A DNA stretch of 12,268 nucleotides, from positions 1 to 12,268 of the forward strand of contig JABDJU010000150.1 in the NCBI GenBank assembly GCA_013003325.1, written 5' to 3'. The position numbers and the translations under genes were made by a program. Position 1 is the first letter of the stretch. Every line of letters starts with the position of its first letter. The DNA is from Acidimicrobiales bacterium. Its GTDB lineage: Bacteria; Actinomycetota; Acidimicrobiia; Acidimicrobiales; SZUA-35. Positions 1-6,150 of this stretch are shown piece by piece. A model generated the notes under the pieces. The model saw nothing but the letters and a program-made list of their open reading frames with translations. It was not told the origin of the DNA and searched no databases.

Positions 1-2
1 TC

Positions 3-281
3 CTCACGCTGTCGATGCTGGTGAAGCTGAGCGAGAGCATCGTCGACAACGACCCGCCCGATCTCACCGGCCTCCTCATGGGCGTCAACTACGGGCTCAA
101 CAAGGTCCGTTTCATCAACCCGGTGCCGTCGGGCGCTCGCATCCGGGCGACGGCCGAGACCATCGATGTTGCGCTCAAGGGCAGCTCGGTGGATCAGACC
201 AGGAAGATGGTGGTCGAGATCGAAGGTCAGGACAAACCGGCCCTCATCGCCGAATGGATCGGCCGTCTGGTCTTTGCCTAG
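3..281 (+). CDS. MaoC-family dehydratase, C-terminal part (5' end outside window)
   Basis: This reading frame is open from the left edge and ends at TAG 279-281, so only about the last 92 residues are visible. The tail resembles MaoC/hot-dog acyl dehydratases: an NYGLNKVRF segment, then PVPSGARIRA, then a beta-strand with VVEIEGQDKPALIAEWIGRLVF. In the family these form the hot-dog sheet and hydrate or dehydrate enoyl-CoA or related thioesters in the cytosol. The catalytic Asp/His segment normally lies further N-terminal and is not in the window, so activity cannot be judged. The internal ATG at 15 is not a credible start because homologous sequence continues upstream of it. The gene converges on the minus-strand gene ending at 301, leaving 19 nt between them. 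A weak inverted repeat (285-290 with 304-309) spans that gap. The family assignment is fairly secure; the substrate is unknown. Confidence 0.8.
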   Translation, partial: LTLSMLVKLSESIVDNDPPDLTGLLMGVNYGLNKVRFINPVPSGARIRATAETIDVALKGSSVDQTRKMVVEIEGQDKPALIAEWIGRLVFA

Positions 282-300
282 GGCTCAGCCGAGTCGGTCG

Positions 301-1005
301 TCAGGCTGAAACCGTGCGTCGCCGGTTCACAGTGACCGGTGACAAAGTGCCGACCTCGGCCACCTTGTCGATCAGGTGGGTGCGAATGTCGGCATGGCAG
401 AGCTCGAATGCGCTCAACAGGCGATCGGTGTGCGCCCACGGCGCGGTCTCGACCAAGGCGACCTGAGCCTGGCTCAGGAGCGCATCAGCTTCGGCCGCGG
501 AACGGAACAGCAGCAGCGGGGCCTGACGACGCCAGGCGGCTCGACGGAGTTGATTCGACCAGCGGCCGGCCAGCCGGTTGATGTTGTCCGTCGATGCGGC
601 GCACCGCTCCAGTACCCGCAATTCCTCTTCGAGCATGAGGCGGACCCGACCGGCGCTGACGTGAGTGGTGGCTGACCGGTTGATGATCCGAACCGATTCG
701 GAGAATCGGTCGATCGCGTCCTCGACTGCGGCCAGCTCGTCATCGATAGCTGCGATCGATGTGTTCAGCAGCATCGCCGCCATCGGCTCAGCGGTCATTT
801 CCCAGAACTCGGTCGGGGAGGGCTCGGATCCGTCGTGGCCCATCCGCTTCAGCTCGCGTGTCGTGCGGGTCAGGTCCGAACGTCGCAGATCGTGAGCGTC
901 GGCGATGACCTGAAGCCGACTCTGCAGGCGACGGGCGCTCGTGTCGATACGTTGCCGCAAGCGGTCTGTTGCGGCCGTGAGTTCAGGCACCACCGAAAAC
1001 GTCAT
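301..1005 (-). CDS. Hypothetical helical protein, 234 aa
   Basis: I do not recognise this protein. From the ATG at 1005 it has 234 residues, is rich in Arg, Ala, Leu and Glu, and reads as almost wholly alpha-helical. Heptad-like stretches include LTAATDRLRQRIDTSARRLQ near the N-terminus, the segment IDDELAAVEDAIDRF, and MLEEELRVLERC further on. There is no signal peptide, membrane span or obvious catalytic motif, so a cytosolic coiled-coil or helical-bundle protein is the best description. A TTG at 1044 in the same frame would add 13 residues. I prefer the ATG, although its purine-rich GAAGGG lies only 1 nt before it. It is divergent from the M24 peptidase and convergent with the MaoC gene. 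I call it coding because the frame is long, has no competing gene, and fits the gap between neighbours exactly. Confidence 0.6.
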   Translation of the reverse strand: MTFSVVPELTAATDRLRQRIDTSARRLQSRLQVIADAHDLRRSDLTRTTRELKRMGHDGSEPSPTEFWEMTAEPMAAMLLNTSIAAIDDELAAVEDAIDRFSESVRIINRSATTHVSAGRVRLMLEEELRVLERCAASTDNINRLAGRWSNQLRRAAWRRQAPLLLFRSAAEADALLSQAQVALVETAPWAHTDRLLSAFELCHADIRTHLIDKVAEVGTLSPVTVNRRRTVSA

Positions 1006-1048
1006 GCCCTTCAATCGGCGGGATCTCCCAGAACTCAAGACCAACGGG

Positions 1049-1054
1049 TACTGT
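1049..1054 (+). promoter_or_regulatory. -10 box for the M24 peptidase (leaderless type)
   Basis: TACTGT fits TANNNT and lies 7 nt before the GTG at 1062, so transcription would begin at or beside the start codon. No Shine-Dalgarno sequence is visible in front of that GTG, and no clear -35 box can be read. Confidence 0.45.
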
Positions 1055-1061
1055 CACCCAT

Positions 1062-2177
1062 GTGTTTTCTCAACGCGTAGAGCGGGTGCGGACCGCTATG
1101 AGAGCCGAGGGTGTTGACGCAGTCCTGCTGTCGGTGGGTCCCGATCTGCCGTGGCTCACCGGGTTCACCGCGATGGCCCAAGAGCGGCTCACCATGCTGG
1201 TGCTCCCTCGGGAGGGTGCTCCGACGCTGGTGGTCCCCAGCTTTGAGACCGAGCGCGTGGTCGACCGGGAGAAGCTCCTCACGCTCAGTCCCTGGGGCGA
1301 GACCGATGATCCTGTCGAGCTGGTGGCCGATGCCCTGGGCGGCGCCGCAACCGGCCGATTGGCAATCGGTGATCACACGTGGAGCCGGTTTCTCGTAGCA
1401 CTGCAGCGACGTCTGGCGTCTGGGTCATGGACCGACGCCGGTTCGGTACTCGGACCGTTGCGGGCGGCCAAGGACGACGCTGAGATCGACGCCCTGGCCC
1501 GGGCTGGAGCCGGGGTCGATGTGGTGGCAACGGAACTTCAGAACGGTGATATTCCGCTCATCGGTCGGTCTGAGACCGAGGTTGCAGCCGATCTGCGGGC
1601 CCGCATCCTCGACAACGGTCATACCCGGGTGAACTTCTGCATCGTCGCCTCGGGACCCAACTCGTCCAGCCCCCACCACGACACCGGCGACAGAGTCATT
1701 CAGGCTGGCGAACCAGTGCTGTTTGACTTCGGCGGAACAACGGCTGAGCCGGTGGGTCAACCCGGGTACTGCTCTGACACGACCCGGATGGTGTTCACCG
1801 GCGACCCGCCGGAGGAGTTCACCGAGGCCTACGAGGCACTCGCCGCGGCCCAAGAGGCCGGCTACCAGGCGGCGCAGGTGGGCACGCCCGCAGAGGAGGT
1901 GGATCGCGCCGCCCGGGATGTCTTGACCAGCGCCGGGCTCGGCGCCTACTTCCTTCACCGGCTGGGCCATGGCATCGGCGTCGAGGGCCATGAGGACCCC
2001 TACCTGGTCGGCGGGAATGCCGAGCCCCTCGAGGCCGGAAACGCCTTCAGTATCGAGCCTGGGTTCTACATCCAGGGACGGTGGGGGGCCCGGATCGAGG
2101 ACATCGTTGTGGCCACCGCCGACGGTCCTCGGCGTTTGATCAACAGTTCTCGACGCTTGGCCATCGTGGAGGCGTGA
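1062..2177 (+). CDS. M24-family metallopeptidase (Xaa-Pro aminopeptidase/dipeptidase-like)
   Basis: The 371-residue protein has the two-domain plan of prolidase and Xaa-Pro aminopeptidases. A creatinase-like N-terminal domain covers roughly residues 1-125 (VDAVLLSVGPDLPWLTGF) and a pita-bread catalytic domain covers the rest. All five expected metal ligands are visible: D222 (DFGG), D239 (CSDTTRM), H303 (LGHGIG), E332 (SIEPGF) and E346 (RIEDIV). The SPHHDTGD segment around H205 matches the conserved substrate-side histidine. The enzyme should cleave peptides with proline at the second position in the cytosol, using two divalent metal ions; dipeptidase and aminopeptidase cannot be separated from sequence alone. 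I chose GTG 1062 because the -10 box ends 7 nt upstream and the family N-terminus begins there. It converges on the membrane-protein gene, with 3 nt between the two stop codons. Confidence 0.93.
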   Translation: MFSQRVERVRTAMRAEGVDAVLLSVGPDLPWLTGFTAMAQERLTMLVLPREGAPTLVVPSFETERVVDREKLLTLSPWGETDDPVELVADALGGAATGRLAIGDHTWSRFLVALQRRLASGSWTDAGSVLGPLRAAKDDAEIDALARAGAGVDVVATELQNGDIPLIGRSETEVAADLRARILDNGHTRVNFCIVASGPNSSSPHHDTGDRVIQAGEPVLFDFGGTTAEPVGQPGYCSDTTRMVFTGDPPEEFTEAYEALAAAQEAGYQAAQVGTPAEEVDRAARDVLTSAGLGAYFLHRLGHGIGVEGHEDPYLVGGNAEPLEAGNAFSIEPGFYIQGRWGARIEDIVVATADGPRRLINSSRRLAIVEA

Positions 2178-2182
2178 GCCTC
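2169..2182. terminator. Small hairpin shared by two convergent stop codons
   Basis: GAGGC, loop GTGA, GCCTC forms a perfect 5-bp stem with a GNRA-type loop. The M24 stop codon (2175-2177) lies mostly in the loop and the opposing gene's stop (2181-2183) starts in the right arm. There is no T-tract on either side, so it is a weak bidirectional terminator candidate at best. Confidence 0.3.
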
Positions 2183-3044
2183 AGGCCGACTCGCCGATGG
2201 CGAGAATGGCCCGGGCCACCAGATCCATGCCGAAGGCCGTGAGGATGGCCAGATACAGCAGACCGGTTGCGGCCATCACCGCACTGTACTGCCGCTCCCG
2301 CAACGCGGCCATGGTCACGAACACCAGCACGATGGTGGCGACTACGCATCCGACCCAGAAGTACCCAAGCATGCCGTCGTAGCCATCTTCGATCGATCCG
2401 TTGAGGGCGCTCACCATGCCGGTCGGGAGGAGGAAGACAACGGTATGAGGGAGCCACAAGATGGCGGTCCACCGCACCAACTCGTTGAGCGGCTCACGGC
2501 TCATGCCGGGCTGGACGAGATACCAGTGGCCGAGGAGCATGGCGTCGGTCACCGCCCCTAGGAAGAGCGCGCCGAGAATCATGCGGGCAACCAGTAGAGC
2601 CGGGCTGTCGCCCGCCGCGATCCCGGCCGCCACTATCCCGGGCAGCGCGACAGCGGCGGCGAGCAGGTCGAGACGGGGATCGAACTCGCTGCCGGGCTGT
2701 TTTGTCGTGAGAGACCGATCGATGCCGGTCATCTTTGCGATCCGGGCCGAGCGAGTTTCAGCCACCATCCGCTGACCGCTGACGCCGGCATGTCGACGGA
2801 TCCAGCTCTGGGCCAGCCCGACAGCCGCGACCACTGCAAGCGCCGCGGCGCTCAGTTCCCGAACCGGGTTCACCCCGAATGCGAGCCCGGCACCGAGTCC
2901 CAAGACGGCGATGACGAGATAGGTGCCCCGGATCGTCCAGCCGTAGCCGATAGAGACCTCGCGCCGCCGGGTTGTCACCCAACAGAAGAACATGCCGCCC
3001 GCCGCCCACTGGAGGAGGAAGTCTGCGGTTGCAAGATCGATCAT
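2181..3044 (-). CDS. Multi-pass membrane protein, unknown function
   Basis: The 287-residue protein has about eight hydrophobic spans, roughly at 6-24, 38-58, 63-81, 125-145, 148-172, 190-208, 226-248 and 253-281. A positively charged loop (82-124) separates spans 3 and 4. Two histidines lie in or at the edge of membrane spans: H173 in LGHWYLVQPGM and H200 in WLPHTVVFLLPTG. Paired membrane histidines can bind haem or metal, but I have no further evidence for that here. I do not recognise the family with certainty. Its ATG overlaps the coaA stop as ATGA, so the two genes should be co-transcribed and translationally coupled. That link need not mean shared function. The reading frame and membrane character are clear; the role is not. 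Confidence 0.8.
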   Translation of the reverse strand: MIDLATADFLLQWAAGGMFFCWVTTRRREVSIGYGWTIRGTYLVIAVLGLGAGLAFGVNPVRELSAAALAVVAAVGLAQSWIRRHAGVSGQRMVAETRSARIAKMTGIDRSLTTKQPGSEFDPRLDLLAAAVALPGIVAAGIAAGDSPALLVARMILGALFLGAVTDAMLLGHWYLVQPGMSREPLNELVRWTAILWLPHTVVFLLPTGMVSALNGSIEDGYDGMLGYFWVGCVVATIVLVFVTMAALRERQYSAVMAATGLLYLAILTAFGMDLVARAILAIGESA

Positions 3045-3982
3045 TGGCGCCGGAGCTGCACCTGGCTCGTGCGGTGATTGGCCCCTTTGTGGAGAATCAG
3101 ATCAGCCCGCGCCCTGGTGGGAAGGATGTTCTCGATCAGGTTCTTCTCGTTGATCGATGTCCATATCGATGTGGCTGTCTCGCGAGCTTCCTCGTCGTTC
3201 AGGGAGCTGTAGCGGTGGAAGTAGCTGGCGGGATTGCGAAACGCCGTTTCCCTCAGCGTGAAGAAGCGCTCGACGTACCAATCTCGGATATCGGCAACAT
3301 CGGCGTCGACATAGATCGAGAAATCGAAGTAGTCCGAAACGAAGACGGGGCTGGCACTGTCGATCTGGCCGGTCTGGAGCACGTTGAGGCCCTCGACGAT
3401 CACGATGTCAGGCTGCCTGATCGCAACGACATCGTCGGTCCGGTCGTAAAAGAGATGGGAGTACACCGGCGCGTAGACCTCGTCGGAGCCGCTCTTGATC
3501 TCCGACATGAATCGCACGAGGCGTCTACGGTCGTACGACTCGGGGAATCCCTTGCGATTCAACAGACCCCGTTCTTCGAGCACCGCGTTGGGCCAGAGGA
3601 ATCCGTCGGTCGTGACGAGGTCGACCGTCGGGTGATCGGGCCACCGACCCAGCAGGGCCTGCAGCACGCGCGCCGTCGTGGACTTACCTACCGCCACCGA
3701 CCCGGCGATGCCGATCACAAAAGGAACCTTGTGGGGCATCTCGCCGAGGAAGGTGGCGCTGGCCCGATACAGCGACTGACTGGCGGCGACGTACAGGTTG
3801 AGCAGTCGGCTCATCGGCAGAAAGACCCGCTCGACCTCGGCCATGTCGAGTTCGACGTTGATACCCCGGAGCTCCTCGAGGTCGTGTTCGGTCAACGTCA
3901 TCGGGGTCGACTGGCGAAGGTGGGCCCACTCCTCGGCCGAGAAACACACATGAAGACTCGGCGGGTCGGCGGCGCGGCTCAT
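3041..3982 (-). CDS. coaA: Type I pantothenate kinase
   Basis: The 313-residue protein closely follows bacterial CoaA (316 aa in E. coli). It phosphorylates pantothenate with ATP, the first and usually rate-controlling step of coenzyme A synthesis in the cytosol. The P-loop GIAGSVAVGKST is at 91-102 with K100. It is followed by TTARVLQALL, the TTDGFLWPN segment with D126 (the E. coli D127 equivalent), KGFPESYD, and YSHLFYD with H176 (the H177 equivalent). R105 matches E. coli R106 and belongs to the region linked to CoA feedback inhibition, so the enzyme is probably CoA-regulated. ATG 3982 has GAAGGG 6 nt upstream. A TAACGT box further upstream is placed so that transcription would begin around 3996-3997, giving a leader of about 15 nt. 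The gene is divergent from glgX and coupled to the downstream membrane-protein gene. Confidence 0.96.
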   Translation of the reverse strand: MSRAADPPSLHVCFSAEEWAHLRQSTPMTLTEHDLEELRGINVELDMAEVERVFLPMSRLLNLYVAASQSLYRASATFLGEMPHKVPFVIGIAGSVAVGKSTTARVLQALLGRWPDHPTVDLVTTDGFLWPNAVLEERGLLNRKGFPESYDRRRLVRFMSEIKSGSDEVYAPVYSHLFYDRTDDVVAIRQPDIVIVEGLNVLQTGQIDSASPVFVSDYFDFSIYVDADVADIRDWYVERFFTLRETAFRNPASYFHRYSSLNDEEARETATSIWTSINEKNLIENILPTRARADLILHKGANHRTSQVQLRRQ

Positions 3983-3996
3983 GCAAAACCCTTCAT
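3979..3996 (-). CDS. Possible five-codon leader ORF (MKGFA) before coaA
   Basis: On the minus strand an ATG at 3996 opens a reading frame of five codons, MKGFA, ending in TGA. That TGA overlaps the coaA start as ATGA. The TAACGT box at 4009-4004 ends exactly 7 nt before this ATG, the same geometry as the leaderless starts at 1062 and 10559. The mRNA could therefore begin on this ATG. The same bases also supply the GAAGGG in front of coaA, so the short frame may be accidental. Confidence 0.25.
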   Translation of the reverse strand: MKGFA

Positions 3997-4003
3997 CGGA
4001 AGT

Positions 4004-4009
4004 ACGTTA
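4004..4009 (-). promoter_or_regulatory. -10 box for coaA
   Basis: TAACGT on the minus strand fits TANNNT. A start 6-7 nt downstream would fall at 3997-3996, about 15 nt before the coaA ATG. The divergent glgX -10 box lies only 20 nt away, so the two promoters could interfere or share a regulator. Confidence 0.4.
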
Positions 4010-4029
4010 GGGCAGGGAATCGCCGATAG

Positions 4030-4035
4030 TACGGT
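4030..4035 (+). promoter_or_regulatory. -10 box for glgX-glgA (leaderless type)
   Basis: TACGGT is separated by 6 nt from the ATG at 4042, so +1 should coincide with the A of the start codon. No Shine-Dalgarno is present. A weak -35-like TTAGGG lies at about 4007-4012. Confidence 0.5.
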
Positions 4036-4041
4036 GTGAGC

Positions 4042-6150
4042 ATGACTGAGATTTGGCCCGGCGTGGGATATCCGCTGGGCGCGACCTGGGATGGTTCGGG
4101 CACCAACTTTGCCGTCTTCGCCGATGGTGCCCACGGCGTCGAAGTGTGCCTCTTCGACGAGCACGGCATCGAGACCAAGCTCGAACTGCCTGAGGTGACC
4201 GCCCACTGTTTCCATGGTTACGTCCCCGGCGTCGGGCCCGGTATGCGCTACGGCTTTCGTGCCTACGGGCCGTGGGATCCGGCTCGGGGATTGAGGTTCA
4301 ACCCCCGCAAACTGATGCTCGATCCCTACGCCAAAGCGATTGAAGGTGAGGTTCAGTTCGTTCGGGACGTCTTCGACCACCGCGACGGAAACATCGACGA
4401 GATGCACATCGGCGACAGCAAGGACTTCGTGCCTCGCTCGGTGGTCGTGAGCCCATATTTCGACTGGGGCGATGACCGACCGCCTCGGAGGCCCAGGCGG
4501 GAAACCGTGCTGTACGAGGCCCACGTACGCGGGATGACCAAACTGCACCCTGATGTGCCCGAGAAGCTCCGGGGCACGTATGCAGGGATGGCCCACCCAT
4601 CGGTGGTTGGCCACCTGGTCGACCTCGGCGTCACCGCCATCGAGCTGATGCCGGTGCATCAGTTCTTCAGCGAGAGCTTTCTTGCCGACAAGGGCCTCAC
4701 GAACTACTGGGGGTATTCGACGATCGGCTACCTGGCTCCCCACAACGCCTACGCCGCCTGGGGACAACGAGGCGAGCAGGTTCAGGAGTTCAAGCACCTG
4801 GTCAAGACGATGCACGCCGCCGGGATCGAGGTGATCCTGGATGTGGTCTACAACCACACGTGCGAGGGAAACACGTGGGGGCCGGCCTACGCCTTCAAGG
4901 GCCTGTCCAACCACAGCTACTACCGGCTCTCGCCCGACGACGCCAGAGAACACATCGATTTCACCGGCACGGGCAACACCCTCGACGTCGGACATCCGAA
5001 CGTCCTTCAGCTGATCATGGACTCGCTGCGGTACTGGGTGACCGACATGCGGGTCGACGGGTTCCGTTTCGACCTCGCCGCTGCGCTCGCTCGCGACCAC
5101 GACCACGTCGATCGGTTCGCCGCCTTCTTCGACATCGTCCATCAGGACCCGGTGCTGCGGACCGTGAAGCTCATTGCCGAGCCCTGGGACATCGGCGACG
5201 ACGGCTATCACGTCGGCCGATTCCCGCCTCTATGGAGCGAGTGGAACGGTCAGTATCGCGACACGATCCGTAGCTTCTGGAAGGGTGAGCCGTCGACGCT
5301 GGCAAGCTTCGCCAGCCGCTTCACCGGCAGCTCAGATCTCTACGAGAGCGGAGGGAGGCGGCCCTCGGCGTCGATCAACTTCATCACCTCCCACGACGGC
5401 TTCACGTTGGCTGATCTGGTGAGCTACAACGAACGCCACAACGAGGCAAACCTGGAGAACAATCTCGACGGCGAACGCGACAATCGATCGTGGAACAGCG
5501 GTCACGAAGGCCCCACCAGCAACCCCGAGGTCAACGAGATTCGGGAACGGCGGGTACGGGCCATGCTGGCCACGATGCTGCTGTCTCAGGGGGTACCGAT
5601 GATCCTGGCCGGGGACGAGTTGGGCCGGTCCAAACAGGGCAACAACAACTCCTACGCTCAGGACAACGAAATCAACTGGATCGATTGGGACAACGCCGAT
5701 CTCGATCTCCTCGAGTTCACCCGTTCTCTTGTTCACCTCCGCAAGAGCCACCCCGTGTTTCGCCGCCGACGCTTCTTCGACGGAGAACCGAGTGATGATT
5801 CGCTCGATTCGCTGGCCGACATCGGTTGGTATCACACCGACGGTGAGCCGATGACTCACGACGAATGGGTACAGCCCCTCAACCGCGCGATCATGGCGTT
5901 CCTCAACGGCCAGGGTCTGATGAGTGCTACCAAACACGGCGAGCGGGTCATCGACGACTCGTTTCTCATCCTCATGAACGCCAACAGCGTTCCGATCAAG
6001 TTCGACATTCCCACTGCGCTGTCCGATCGATTCTGGACCGTCGCCATCGACACGGCCGATCCCGCAGGCCCGGATCGACCGGTGGTCGGAACCGTGGAAG
6101 CCGACGCGTGGTCGGTGGTCGTGCTCGAAGAGAGAAGGGTCGATGAGTAA
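4042..6150 (+). CDS. glgX: Glycogen debranching enzyme GlgX (GH13 isoamylase type)
   Basis: The 702-residue protein is a full-length GlgX/TreX-type debrancher, which hydrolyses alpha-1,6 branches, typically short ones left by glycogen phosphorylase. The order is an N-terminal beta-sandwich (CBM48-like, about 1-130), a GH13 barrel (about 150-600) and a C-terminal beta domain. The four GH13 motifs are intact: DVVYNH at 267-272, GFRFDLA with nucleophile D344, IAEPWD with acid/base E380, and TSHDG with D452. The GlgX-typical SYNERHNEANLENNLDGERDN segment follows region IV. ATG 4042 is preferred over the in-frame GTG at 4036 because the -10 box ends at 4035. That box would make 4042 the mRNA 5' end. 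The stop overlaps the glgA start by 8 nt, so the enzymes are made from one transcript. Confidence 0.96.
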   Translation: MTEIWPGVGYPLGATWDGSGTNFAVFADGAHGVEVCLFDEHGIETKLELPEVTAHCFHGYVPGVGPGMRYGFRAYGPWDPARGLRFNPRKLMLDPYAKAIEGEVQFVRDVFDHRDGNIDEMHIGDSKDFVPRSVVVSPYFDWGDDRPPRRPRRETVLYEAHVRGMTKLHPDVPEKLRGTYAGMAHPSVVGHLVDLGVTAIELMPVHQFFSESFLADKGLTNYWGYSTIGYLAPHNAYAAWGQRGEQVQEFKHLVKTMHAAGIEVILDVVYNHTCEGNTWGPAYAFKGLSNHSYYRLSPDDAREHIDFTGTGNTLDVGHPNVLQLIMDSLRYWVTDMRVDGFRFDLAAALARDHDHVDRFAAFFDIVHQDPVLRTVKLIAEPWDIGDDGYHVGRFPPLWSEWNGQYRDTIRSFWKGEPSTLASFASRFTGSSDLYESGGRRPSASINFITSHDGFTLADLVSYNERHNEANLENNLDGERDNRSWNSGHEGPTSNPEVNEIRERRVRAMLATMLLSQGVPMILAGDELGRSKQGNNNSYAQDNEINWIDWDNADLDLLEFTRSLVHLRKSHPVFRRRRFFDGEPSDDSLDSLADIGWYHTDGEPMTHDEWVQPLNRAIMAFLNGQGLMSATKHGERVIDDSFLILMNANSVPIKFDIPTALSDRFWTVAIDTADPAGPDRPVVGTVEADAWSVVVLEERRVDE

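Noticed and set aside
285..309. TCAGCC/GGCTGA inverted repeat between convergent genes
   Set aside because: A 6-bp stem with a 13-nt loop and no T-tract is too weak to call a terminator.
2972..4039. 355-codon plus-strand frame opposite coaA
   Set aside because: It is antisense to an unmistakable pantothenate kinase, and its composition is that of a shadow frame.
3979..5211. 410-codon minus-strand frame opposite glgX
   Set aside because: It is antisense to conserved GH13 motifs, has a Val/His/Asp-heavy composition typical of reverse-frame reading in GC-rich genes, and shows no recognisable domain. Only its last five codons are discussed, as a coaA leader.
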